DNA of 36,540 nt from a bacterium (GTDB lineage: Bacteria > Bacillota_I > Bacilli_A > Mycoplasmatales > Mycoplasmoidaceae): NCBI GenBank assembly GCA_017394375.1, contig JAFPYV010000028.1, forward strand, positions 1-36,540, given 5' to 3'. How positions within the stretch are numbered: the first letter of the stretch is position 1; the number at the start of each line of letters is the position of its first letter. Both the position numbers and the translations under genes were made by a program. The notes under the pieces were generated by a model. That model worked only from the letters and a program-made list of their open reading frames with translations. It did not search any database and had not been told where the DNA came from. Shown in pieces: positions 8,646 through 17,527 of the stretch.

Positions 8646-9089
8646 CTAGTTCAATTTTTTATTATGATCAGATGGATCTTTTGGTTTATCGTTTGACTTT
8701 GCTTGAGGTTTAACATCATAATCTTCTGCTCCACCTCCAAACATTTTGCCGAAATCTAATTCGGAAAAATCAAGGTTAAAAATATTCTTTAAACTTTGTT
8801 GTAATTCCATCAATTTAGATGGATCATTTTTAAAACTCATAATCATATCTTTGACCCGCATGTTAACTACGGCAAAGAATTTTCAGTAATAAAGTTGCAC
8901 AATCATTGCAAGTGCTTTGGGATCGTCAACATTTTTTTCTAAATAGTTCAAGTCGTCAAAACCTAAATTCTTAATTGAGTTACGAAGTTGACTAGGATTT
9001 TTACTTTCCCGTCAATTAATTTCAATTTGTTGGATTTCGTTCATTTTTTTCATTAATTCTTCGAACGAAAGGTCGTTTAAATCATTCAT
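8646..9089 (-). CDS. Small acidic helical protein of unknown function
   Basis: 147 residues with two TGA as Trp. Not recognised. Mostly amphipathic helices: a leucine-rich N-terminus (L-S-F-E-E-L-M-K-K-M), an aromatic stretch near 75-85 (L-Y-Y-W-K-F-F), an L-D-F-S-E-L-D-F-G segment near 110-120, a GGG turn, and a disordered Lys/Asp/Pro tail. No membrane segment. The ATG overlaps the helicase stop as TAATG, so its translation is probably coupled to the helicase. This suggests a partner or regulator of the helicase (inference). Confidence 0.75.
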
Positions 9090-12000
9090 TATTTGTTATG
9101 TCCTTTGCTATTTTTTTCTCGATCATGATTTAATCATTCTTTGGCAAAAACTGCAACGTTAATTGGGTTGCGATCTTCAGGTGCTTTTTCTAATAGATTT
9201 TTAATCTTGGAAATAATTTTGTTGCGGTCAACAAATCATTCAAAGTGTTTAATCCGACAGGTTTGATAGCCCCGGTCATCTAAGAATAATTGCCGGTCAA
9301 CATCTTCCATCAAATCTTGAAAAGTACCTAATTCCTTTCATTTTTCAACAATGATTAATAAATCGATTTCTTCTTGCTCTTTATTATAAATAGTAAGAGC
9401 AATTTGCTTATTAGAAATATTTAAATTAGGAATAATCTTATATTTTGCTTGAATATCATTAATTTTGATTAATTCACTGTAAATTTCTTTTACTACGTCA
9501 TCATCTACTTCTGATAAATCAGTAGTTAAATTAACTTGAGAATTATCAACTAAATTCATGTTTAATTGATCATTCAAACTACGCGTTTTCTTTTGGGCAT
9601 CAGCATATTCAATAAAACGTTTAAAAATTAATGCGTTGTTATTTTTGCTATTGGTAACTGTGATTTGGGTACCAAGAATTGATTTAATAATAATCATTTT
9701 TTTGCGTGCTCTAGTAATGGCAACATTTAATCGGTTAGCCCCTCCAGCAGTTAACAATGGACCAAAGTTAGTAGCAATTCTACCATCTTCATATTTACCA
9801 TATGCTACACTTAAAATGACTAAATCACCTTCATTACCTTGCACGTTTTCCAAGTTGGTAATAATAATTTGACCATGATCAAGCATGTTGCGTAAGCGTT
9901 TGTCAAATTTACTGTATTCATCATTAATTAATCGTTCAATGTATGCAGCTTGCTTAGCGTTAAATGAAACTACTAAAATCCGTTCATAATTGATGTAGTT
10001 ATTTTTTAATTGTCTAATAACTTCATGTGCTTCTGTTTCATTTACTCCGTCATCAAAAATACCATCACAATCAATAACATCAATTGCTTTTTCAAAGCAT
10101 CCTTGCTTGGTAGCAACTTCCAAACTATCGTTATAAATGTACTTATTACTAAATTCAACTAGTTCTTTTGAATCACTCCGATAGTGGTTGCGCAAATTAA
10201 ATGATGGCCATCAAGCCGTTTTTGCTCTTTCTAGTAATGAATCAACTTTATCTAGATCATCAATATCATACTCGGTTGATTGCACTTGCGACATAAAGAA
10301 CGAAGTTGGACGTAGTTGCTTATCATCTCCTGAAACAATCTTGATTTTAGTACGATATACGCATGGGTAAGCACGTTCAACAAACATTTGACTTGCTTCA
10401 TCAAAAATACCGTAATCAAATTCGTCTTTAGCAAATGGAACTAAAGTAGCAACATTTTCAGGTCGACCAACAAAAATTGGGAAGATATAACGCAAAATTG
10501 AATAATAAGTTTTAACAAACTTCGCCACTGACGGATAGTTTGAAGTATTACCAGCAATTTTGAAGATGTCACTTAATTTATGCTTTTCATCATCTTTTAG
10601 GCGTGATAAGTTATCCCGCATGGTTTCGACCAAACCATTGTAAGCTTGTTCTTCAATATCCTTGGCACTTTTTTCTTCAGCTTTTTTTAATTGTTTAATG
10701 TCATCATCAACTGAAAAACCATGCAATTGATTAAAGCGATTTTCAATCGTTAAAATTTTGTTTCATAAATCAATGATTTTTAAACGTTGATATTGTGCTC
10801 CGTCAATCCGACAGGATTTTGATAACTGATCAACTCTTGACATGGTTGGATAATCAAAAATGAAAAGTGATTTATGTAAATATAATTCACGCAAGTATGG
10901 TAATGACAAAAGATCAATATTATCCCGCATTTTTAACAATTTATCACTGTCATAAAATTCACGGTTTTTAATTAATTGTTCATAAAAATGTAAGTTTTCT
11001 TTAAAGAACGGTAAGTATTGCGATAATTCTTGAATTCCTTTAATACTTAAGATTTCTTCATCTTCCAAGAAAGCTTTAAAGAAATTAATAATTTTTTCTG
11101 CCTTATTAGCTAAAGCTTTGGTATCTTTAATAGTTAAATAACTGTTATCAATTTGATCCCTGGTATTAACAATTGTGTTATTTAAAATAAATTCACCTAA
11201 CATAACCTTCCGGGATTCAGGATCAGCAAATTCAACTGAGTTATATCATTTTAGAAAACTTTGTAAGCGTTCGCGTTGTTCAATTACAAAATCAAGTAAA
11301 TTAATGTCTTTTAATAAAGTAATTAAATCAGCATATTCTTTGAAGAAATCTTTTACTTTATTAGCCATTTTTTCAATTTCTTCATAAGATTTATTTTGCT
11401 GACTATTCTTAACCATGACGTCATTATAAAAGGCAATAAATCGATCAACGTCTTTTAAGTAATTACGTTTTTCTTTTAAAGTCTTCTTATTAAAATCAAT
11501 AAATAATTTATCGTTAGCAAATTCTTTTTCAAATTCTTGAACGTGCTTAATTATTTCATCATTATGAGGCTTGCTAATTAAATATTCTTGCACTAATTCT
11601 TTATTAGTATTAATGCGGTTTAACCACCGTTCTAACTCCGGTTTGATATTCTTTGAATCAGGGGTAGTTTCAACAATCTTAAATTTTTTTAAGAATTTTA
11701 CAAATTCATCTCAAGAAATGAATAAGTCACTAGGAACCATAAAATTATATTTGCTAAACTGATTGTCAAAAAGTTGTAATAATGATTTCTTTTCTCCTTT
11801 TTCGTCATCATACATGGTGTTAAGCCAAATTTGAATGACTGAATCACCAAGTTCGCGTTTGATTTTTTCAAAGTCAGCGTAATCAAAATCAAATACACCA
11901 TCGGCATATTTTTCAACGTTTAAATGCTTATTGATTAAATTTCTTAAATCTTCATATCAATTTGAATAGTCAGCTAATGGAGTTAAAGTATCTTGATTAA

Positions 12001-13348
12001 TGTTTAAAGGAGCAATTGCTGTTTTTCCCTTAAAAGTACCTTTTTTGCGATCAGACATTCAACTAGAAGTTAGAACATCACCAATTTGACTAATTTTCTT
12101 ATAGAATGCTTCCTTATCCTTCATATCATAAAGATTTAAACTAAATAGGGATAATTTCTTACCTAATCTGGAAGTTAAAATATCTAATGCTGCACGCTTT
12201 TCGGACACTAAAAGCGATGTTTTTCCATTAATTAAAGCGTTAAAAATAATGTTGGCAATAACTTCTGATTTACCAGTTCCTGGTGGTCCATAAATTAACG
12301 TATTTTGACATAAAGCACTATCAAGTGCATATTTTTGATAAATGTTTAACCGTTGGTTAATTTCAAAAATATTAGCTTTATTATTTAATACTTCTTCTCG
12401 AATATGCTTATCAGTAATATGCTTGTTATTTTCATCAAAGAAATCATGTTCATCTTTATCGTTCTTTGATTCTTCAATGATTTGTTCCAAGTCAACTTTT
12501 AATGCTCCCCCACTTGGTTCAAATAACCCAAGGACCGCACAATCTTGAATTTGCAAATCAGTAATATCCCGTAATTGTGCATCAGTCATTTTTTCGAATG
12601 GAACTAAAGTTTGACTTAAAGGATTTAGTTTATAGCCAATCACATCTTCAATCTTTTGAATAATGATTGGTAAAGTAAATTCTGTACTTTCATCATCAGC
12701 AAAATCAAGACCTTGTTTGTTTTGCTTAATTAAGTTGTATGCTCTTTTGATGGCAACTTCTAGTTTTTCATTTCAAACTGGACTTTCATCTAATTTTTTG
12801 ATAAACAATTGATTATTTTCATCAATAATTTGGACACTGAATAACAAAATTGGAGCTCGTAAAGGTACTGGTAATCCAGTTCCGCTATTTAATTTTCCCG
12901 TAAGAAAACCATACGCAAAATAAAGGGGTCACACACCTTCATCTTCATCGTATGATTTTGCAATCCGGTTAAGTTGTAAAAATTGTTGTTTTTTGTTATT
13001 GCATAACCGAATAATATCTGGCAAATATTGTTTACTATATTTTTCGAAATCAGCAATTAAATTGGCAGTCTTTTTTTCGTTTAATTCAATACAATTATCT
13101 TGCAAAATTTTAAGGTATTCATCAGGATTAGCAGCACTCTTTAAATTCTTTTCAATTGCATTTAAATTATCGGCACTTTGGATTAACAATTTATTAGTTT
13201 CACCGTTAATAAATTGTTTTAAATTTTCATCACTTACAACCTTAAATAAATCGAAGTGTTTATTGGCAATTAAATTTGTTTTTGTACAACTATCGTTATT
13301 ATTAGTATAGATCAAACGCATTAAGCGTTCTTCTAATGCTTTCTTCAT
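9089..13348 (-). CDS. SF1 helicase (UPF1/DUF4011-type architecture) with degenerate nuclease-like C-terminus
   Basis: 1,419 residues with many TGA as Trp. ATP-dependent nucleic-acid helicase of superfamily 1. Motifs in order: Walker A G-P-P-G-T-G-K-S (354-361), motif II D-E-A-S (983-986), motif III G-D-D-K-Q-L-R-P (1007-1014), motif IV-like Y-R-S-D near 1056, motif V V-Q-G-N-E-G-D (1169-1175), motif VI V-A-I-T-R-A-R (1209-1215). About 600 residues separate motifs I and II, rich in Lys/Glu helices. The C-terminus (D-x-D-R-Q-L-F-L-D-D-R-G-Y, then I-K-H-F-E-W-F) resembles the Vsr/REase-like domain at the end of DUF4011 helicases, but I see no intact catalytic set. Shine-Dalgarno TAGGAAA fits the ATG at 13348. 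Its target is unknown. A paralog lies at 28258-32217. Confidence 0.88.
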
Positions 13349-13478
13349 AAATTTTCCTATGTAAATTTCTAAAAAAATTGATTATGTGATTATAATTAGT
13401 AAACGTATATTTTATAATTTTATCATATTAAACTATACGCTTTTAGCGTTTTATAAACAAAAATAGAAGGTATTCAAG
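13349..13478. promoter_or_regulatory. Divergent promoter region, helicase and greA
   Basis: 130 bases between divergent genes. Overlapping boxes: a plus-strand TATAAT at 13391-13396 and another at 13413-13418, and a minus-strand TATAAT at 13394-13389. No good -35 hexamer for any. A short ACGC/GCGT hairpin sits near 13437-13450 before greA. Ribosome sites: AGAAGG before greA, TAGGAAA before the helicase. Confidence 0.4.
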
Positions 13479-14003
13479 ATGGCAGAAAATCAAAAGTACA
13501 TGTTAACTAAAGATGGGATTGCAAAACTAAAAAAAGAATTAGAAGAATTGCTAAACGTAAAGCGTCCAGAAATCATTAAACAAATTGCTGAAGCTAGAGC
13601 ACAAGGAGACCTTAGTGAAAATGCTGACTACGATGCTGCAAAGGCTCAACAAGGTGTCATTGAAGGACGGATTGCTGAAATCAATGATATTTTGCAAAAT
13701 GCAATTGTAATTGATGAAGTAAAAGCGGAACAAAATGAAGCTAATAATGCAGAAGATTCTGTGCGAGTTGGTAAGGAAGTAAAAGTAAAAGATTTGCGCA
13801 ATGATAAAAAAGGTGAAATTCGCACTTATAAAATAGTTGGAACTATTGAAGCTGATCCATTCAATAATGCAATTTCAAATGAATCGCCAATTGCTAAATC
13901 TTTATATGGACATAAAGCAAAAGATAAAGTCCAAATTCAAGGAATTGAAAATCCATACTTGGTTGAAATTATTAGCGTTAGTGAAATAAAAGATAAAAAA
14001 TAA
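13479..14003 (+). CDS. greA: Transcript-cleavage factor GreA
   Basis: 174 residues, slightly longer than the usual 158. GreA enters the RNA polymerase secondary channel and stimulates cleavage of backtracked RNA. The N-terminal coiled coil carries the tip sequence A-R-A-Q-G-D-L-S-E-N-A-D-Y, with catalytic Asp44 and Glu47. The C-terminal FKBP-like domain follows from about residue 90 and ends with the family's S-P-I-A-(K)-x-L-x-G pattern. An insertion-like acidic stretch (E-A-N-N-A-E-D) and a Lys-rich tail add length. Shine-Dalgarno AGAAGG. It is followed by a tRNA operon with its own promoter. Confidence 0.96.
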   Translation: MAENQKYMLTKDGIAKLKKELEELLNVKRPEIIKQIAEARAQGDLSENADYDAAKAQQGVIEGRIAEINDILQNAIVIDEVKAEQNEANNAEDSVRVGKEVKVKDLRNDKKGEIRTYKIVGTIEADPFNNAISNESPIAKSLYGHKAKDKVQIQGIENPYLVEIISVSEIKDKK

Positions 14004-14016
14004 TTTTTTAAAATAT

Positions 14017-14045
14017 TTGCTAATTTATAAAAATATATATATAAT
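14017..14045 (+). promoter_or_regulatory. Promoter of the five-tRNA operon
   Basis: -35-like TTGCTA (14017-14022), 17-base spacing, perfect -10 TATAAT (14040-14045). The first tRNA begins at 14068. Confidence 0.6.
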
Positions 14046-14067
14046 TCTAACTATAAATTAAATCCGT

Positions 14068-14153
14068 GGACAGGTAGCGAAGCGGCCAAACGCTGCTGAC
14101 TGTAAATCAGCCACCTTCTGGTTTCGGCGGTTCGAATCCGTCCCTGTCCACCA
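14068..14153 (+). tRNA. tRNA-Tyr (anticodon GTA)
   Basis: Acceptor GGACAGG/CCTGTCC, anticodon loop CTGTAAA, long variable arm, T-loop TTCGAAT, encoded CCA. First of five tRNAs in one transcript. Confidence 0.96.
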
Positions 14154-14156
14154 TAT

Positions 14157-14231
14157 TGGGGTGTAGCCAAGCGGTAAGGCAAAAGACTTTGACTCTTTGA
14201 CGCGTTAGTTCGAATCTAACCACCCCAGCCA
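14157..14231 (+). tRNA. tRNA-Gln (anticodon TTG)
   Basis: Acceptor TGGGGTG/CACCCCA with U1-A72, anticodon loop CTTTGAC, T-loop TTCGAAT, encoded CCA. Three bases after tRNA-Tyr. Confidence 0.95.
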
Positions 14232-14232
14232 T

Positions 14233-14307
14233 GTCCCACTAGCTCAGTGGTAGAGCATTTCACTTTTAATGAAGGGGTCCCGAGTTCGAGTCTCGGGTGG
14301 GGCACCA
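14233..14307 (+). tRNA. tRNA-Lys (anticodon TTT)
   Basis: Acceptor GTCCCAC/GTGGGGC (one G-U), anticodon loop CTTTTAA, T-loop TTCGAGT, encoded CCA. One base after tRNA-Gln. Confidence 0.95.
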
Positions 14308-14311
14308 TTAA

Positions 14312-14398
14312 GCTCGAATGGCGGAATAGGTAGACGCACAGGACTTAAAATCCTGCGAGGTAAAACTCATGCCGGTTCAAGTCCGGCTTCGAGCACCA
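14312..14398 (+). tRNA. tRNA-Leu (anticodon TAA)
   Basis: Acceptor GCTCGAA/TTCGAGC, anticodon loop CTTAAAA, long variable arm, T-loop TTCAAGT, encoded CCA. With the CAA isoacceptor at 176-261 it covers both UUR codons. Confidence 0.96.
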
Positions 14399-14399
14399 C

Positions 14400-14473
14400 G
14401 CGGGTATAGTTCAATGGTAGAACCACAGCCTTCCAAGCTGTTGATGCGAGTCCGATTCTCGTTACCCGCTCCA
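14400..14473 (+). tRNA. tRNA-Gly (anticodon TCC)
   Basis: Acceptor GCGGGTA/TACCCGC, anticodon loop CTTCCAA, discriminator T, encoded CCA. Last tRNA of the operon; terminator follows. Confidence 0.95.
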
Positions 14474-14481
14474 AGTAATGG

Positions 14482-14512
14482 TAATATCCTATCGGTAGGG
14501 TATTATTTTTTT
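14482..14512 (+). terminator. Terminator of the tRNA operon
   Basis: A 10-bp stem (14482-14491 with 14496-14505, one G-T), TCGG loop, then seven T. Nine bases after tRNA-Gly. Confidence 0.8.
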
Positions 14513-14583
14513 ATCCCCATTTTTATACCATTACAAACAGAAACGATAGGATTTTTTAGTTAATTATTCATTGTTATCTTTTC

Positions 14584-14610
14584 AAACGCAAGCAATTTGC
14601 GTTTTTTTAT
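14584..14610 (+). terminator. Second plus-strand terminator-like hairpin
   Basis: A 7-8 bp stem (AAACGCAA against TTGCGTTT) with a short loop and seven T. About 75 bases beyond the tRNA terminator, so either a backup or the end of a separate small transcript. Confidence 0.6.
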
Positions 14611-14759
14611 TTCATATTTTTACTTCATTTAATACCCAACTTTGTTTGTAAACAATTAATCACGTCCAGATTAAATTCACAAATAAAGACAAATAGTTTT
14701 GGTGAACTATTATTGGTTATTAATTTAAAAATTCATATTAAATTACTCCTTTCTTACTT

Positions 14760-14859
14760 AGTCAAATAAACGATTGGTTACCATGCTGGTAAATATAAAT
14801 GAATACAACTATTCATTTGATGTGGTAATCGTTAAAAAACATCTAACAATTATTTGACT
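14760..14859. other. Structured inverted-repeat element, possible RNA switch or small mobile element
   Basis: A 10-bp perfect inverted repeat (AGTCAAATAA at 14760-14769, complement at 14850-14859) bounds 100 bases. Inside, AACGA plus TTACCA (14769-14783) pairs with TGGTAATCGTT (14823-14833) around a TTGG bulge, and a 9-bp hairpin (14797-14805 with 14810-14818) forms the core. TTACCA (14778-14783) can instead pair with TGGTAA at 14787-14792, so two folds exclude each other. On the minus strand a strong Shine-Dalgarno and tiny reading frame follow. No target-site duplication seen. Confidence 0.5.
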
Positions 14860-14948
14860 TCTAAAACCCTCTTGACAGTTTTAAAAATTTTTACACATCT
14901 AGATCAAAAATTAAAAACTCTTAAGATTCTGCAATTTTTATATAAGAA

Positions 14949-14986
14949 AAAATAGGTGATCTCATTGTAAATCACCTATTTTTTTA
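14949..14986. terminator. Bidirectional terminator after the azoreductase cluster
   Basis: A 12-bp stem (14949-14960 with 14971-14982), 10-base loop, T run on the plus side and A run (T on minus) on the other. It follows the first azoreductase stop by about 14 bases. Confidence 0.75.
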
Positions 14987-14999
14987 TGTTAATTTTTAA

Positions 15000-15596
15000 T
15001 TAAAATAATTTTGCAGCGTCTCTTATTTGTCCTTCATATTCATTTACAATTTCATCGTTTGATTTGCCTTTGTACTTAGCAAGTTTAGTACCATCCATTA
15101 GAATAGAATGATTTACATTGCAACCCATAAAGGCAAAACAACCTTCAAGGTAAGTAGTAAATGAAGAATAAGGATATCATTCAACTGGAGCACCTTGATT
15201 GCAAATGATTTGAACCTTTAAGTGAGTTAATAAGCCAACAGATTTGTGGTAACCATCATATTTATATTGAAATGTTTTGTTTGCTACCATAATTAAATCA
15301 AGATAAGTTTTAAGTAAACCAGTGATATTAAAGTTATTCATTGGGGTTCCAATAATTAACTTATCTACACTTTTCAATTGATTAATGTACTTATCACTGC
15401 AGCCAAAGAACTCTAATTTGTTATTGTAAGTTAACACTTGACTATTAACATCTTTTTCTTGGTTTAAATCAAGTCAGGTAACTTCTGCTCCTTCGTGCAA
15501 ATCGTTATAGTATTGTAAGAAGCGATTGATTAAGCAAGCAGTGTGACTTTTTTCGATTGGAGTAGGAGCTGCAAACACAACTAATATTTTTTCCAT
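15000..15596 (-). CDS. azoR: FMN-dependent NADH:azoreductase / quinone reductase, paralog 1
   Basis: 198 residues, with TGA as Trp; the family is about 200. Flavodoxin-fold enzyme that uses FMN and NAD(P)H to reduce quinones and azo dyes; probably guards against electrophile and oxidative stress. Seen: an N-terminal strand with F-A-A-P-T-P and a Ser/Thr-containing phosphate loop, the conserved segment I-I-G-T-P-M-N-N-F-N-I-T-G (FMN ring contact), then L-K-T-Y-L-D. In the other paralogs the later conserved strand reads (V/I)-T-K-G; here it is I-C-N-Q-G. This is the most diverged of the four. Shine-Dalgarno AAAGGAA. It is last in the cluster, 16 bases after paralog 2. Confidence 0.85.
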
Positions 15597-15612
15597 TTTT
15601 AAATTCCTTTCT

Positions 15613-16197
15613 TTAAAATTTGCTAGCAATTAATTTAATTTCGTCAAGGTAAGGAGCAACAATTTCTGCTGGTTTTAAATTAATATTTTCTTTGCTGTTA
15701 GTTTTATCAATTAAGATTGGACTATTAACACTTGCTCCATAACCTTTAAAACCTTTGGTAAGAAATTGAATTGCTAATTCTCCATCAGGATCTTTTGCTA
15801 AACCTTTAGTAACCAAAATTTGCACTCTCAAATTTGTTAATAAGGGTACAAAATTTCCTTTTGTATCATAAGTAAAAGCTTTACCAGGAATACTAATTCG
15901 ATCAAATCAATTACGAATCATGGTTGAGGTAGTAAAGTTATTTACTGGTGTACCAATAATCAATTTGGTTGCCTTTAGAATTTCGTCAGCATAATAACTA
16001 GTGCTAAATCAAGCATCAAAGTTGTTAACGTTTAAGACTTGAGTAGTAATCGTTTTATCTTCGTTTAAGTTTACTCAGCGCACTTGGGCATCGTCATGCA
16101 ATGCTAAATAGGCTTGCACAAATGCTTGCATTAATGCGTAAGTTCTACTTCCTTCTAATGTATTTGGGGAAGCATAAATTGCAATAATTTTATCCAT
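15613..16197 (-). CDS. azoR: FMN-dependent NADH:azoreductase / quinone reductase, paralog 2
   Basis: 194 residues with four TGA as Trp. Same fold as its neighbours: N-terminal I-I-A-I-Y-A-S-P-N phosphate loop, I-I-G-T-P-V-N-N-F-T-T-S, the L-L-T-N-L-R-V-Q-I-L-V-T-K-G strand, and a C-terminal E-I-V-A-P-Y-L helix. It starts two bases after the stop of paralog 3, so the two are co-translated or coupled. A missing strong Shine-Dalgarno fits coupling. Closest by eye to paralog 4, sharing V-N-(S/E)-P-I-L-I-D-K-T near the C-terminus. Confidence 0.87.
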
Positions 16198-16199
16198 CT

Positions 16200-16787
16200 T
16201 TAAAATTTACCTGCTACTTCTTTTATCGTTTTTAAATGCGGAGCAATAATTTCTTTAGGAGTTTTACCTTTATTTTCTTCACTATCGGTGTTGGCGATAA
16301 TAATTGAAGGATTAACTTGTGCACCCCATAATTTAAAGACATGCTTTAAATAATCAGATGAGAACACATCAGTATCATTTTTAGCTTCACCTTTAGTGAT
16401 TAAAACTTGAACTTTTAAGTTAGTTAATAATCCTTTTACTACCCCTCCGTCATGAGTATGAGTAAATCCTCTTCTCACCACATGTTCTAACCAACTTTTA
16501 CATAACGCAGAAATTGTTAAATAATTAACAGGGGTACCAATAATTAATTTATCAACTGAACACAATTGCTTTGCGTAAATTGGATTAGCATTATTACGAT
16601 CATCAATGTTGTGTTCATTCAATCTAGGATCATTAATGATATCGCTTTGATCATTTAAATCAAGTCATTGAACGACTGCATCAGGGTGCGATTCTTGATA
16701 TGCATTTACAAATGCACACATTAACGCATACGTGCGACTTTGGGATTTATAACAGGGGGAACAATAAACTGCTAGAATTTTTTCCAT
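16200..16787 (-). CDS. azoR: FMN-dependent NADH:azoreductase / quinone reductase, paralog 3
   Basis: 195 residues. Flavin motif I-I-G-T-P-V-N-Y-L-T-I-S; the N-N-F of the other paralogs is N-Y-L here, which may alter the active-site pocket. L-L-T-N-L-K-V-Q-V-L-I-T-K-G follows. Few TGA codons compared with its neighbours. It begins after the terminator of paralog 4 and probably has its own promoter in 16788-16845. No clear -10 consensus visible there. Confidence 0.87.
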
Positions 16788-16845
16788 CTATATTTTTTCC
16801 TTTCCTTACAAGATAATTAAAATAATCTCACTTCTATATTTTATA

Positions 16846-16884
16846 AAAATGATTAGGAAGGAACTTAATCTCCCTAATCATTTT
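16846..16884 (-). terminator. Terminator after azoreductase paralog 4
   Basis: A 12-bp perfect stem (16846-16857 with 16873-16884) with a 15-base loop and a T run on the minus strand, 13 bases after the paralog 4 stop. It splits the cluster into paralog 4 and paralogs 3-2-1. Confidence 0.8.
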
Positions 16885-16896
16885 AAAACAATTTAA

Positions 16897-17481
16897 TTAA
16901 AAGGTTTTAACCACCTTCATGATTTCATCGTGATGTTTAGCAATAATTTCGGTTGGTGATAAATTTAAATTAATGCTGCGATCAGTTTTATCAATTAAAA
17001 TTGGTTCATTTACACTAGCACCCAAAATCGAGAAAGTATCTTTTAAATAATCAATAGAATATGCATCTGTCTTATTCTTTTCTCCACCTTTAGTTACTAA
17101 AATTTGTACTCTTAAATTTGTTAATAAGCCAATTAACTTTCCTTGTTGCATCTTGAATGATTTACCAGCAAAAACAATGTGGTCTATTCAATTTTTAACC
17201 ATGGTAGAAACACTAAAATTATTAACGGGAGTTCCAATCACTAACTTGTTAGCAGTTAACAATTCATCGATGTATTGTTGGTTGACATATCAAGCTTCAA
17301 AATTATTAACATTTAATACATGATTAGTAATTTCTGGATCTTCATTTAAATTAACTCATTTAACAACTGCAGTATCAGGATGAAGTTTAAGATATTCGTC
17401 AACAAATGCACTCATTAAAGCAAACGTTCTACTACCTTTTGTCGTGTTAGGTGAACCATAAATTGCAATGATCTTTTCCAT
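16897..17481 (-). CDS. azoR: FMN-dependent NADH:azoreductase / quinone reductase, paralog 4
   Basis: 194 residues with TGA as Trp. Carries the family's flavin-binding I-G-T-P-V-N-N-F segment, the L-L-T-N-L-R-V-Q-I-L-V-T-K-G strand and a C-terminal E-I-I-A-K-H-H helix. Shine-Dalgarno CAGGTG, about seven bases before the ATG. It lies 46 bases after the surface-protein gene and ends in its own strong terminator. Confidence 0.87.
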
Positions 17482-17527
17482 TTTTACACCTGTAATTAAT
17501 ATTATGATACAAAAAAGATTATTTTCT

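Larger units (their letters stand above)
14513..14948. other. Non-coding stretch with hairpins
   Basis: No supportable gene on either strand. It holds the plus-strand terminator-like hairpin at 14584-14610, the structured element at 14760-14859, a minus-strand Shine-Dalgarno (AAAGGAGT, 14752-14745) eight bases before an ATG at 14736 that is followed by only two codons and TAA, and a plus-strand TTGACA at 14872-14877 with no good -10. It could be a regulatory leader, a small RNA locus or gene decay. Confidence 0.6.

Noticed and set aside
14369..14563. 64-residue plus-strand reading frame
   Set aside because: It lies across tRNA-Leu, tRNA-Gly and the operon terminator.
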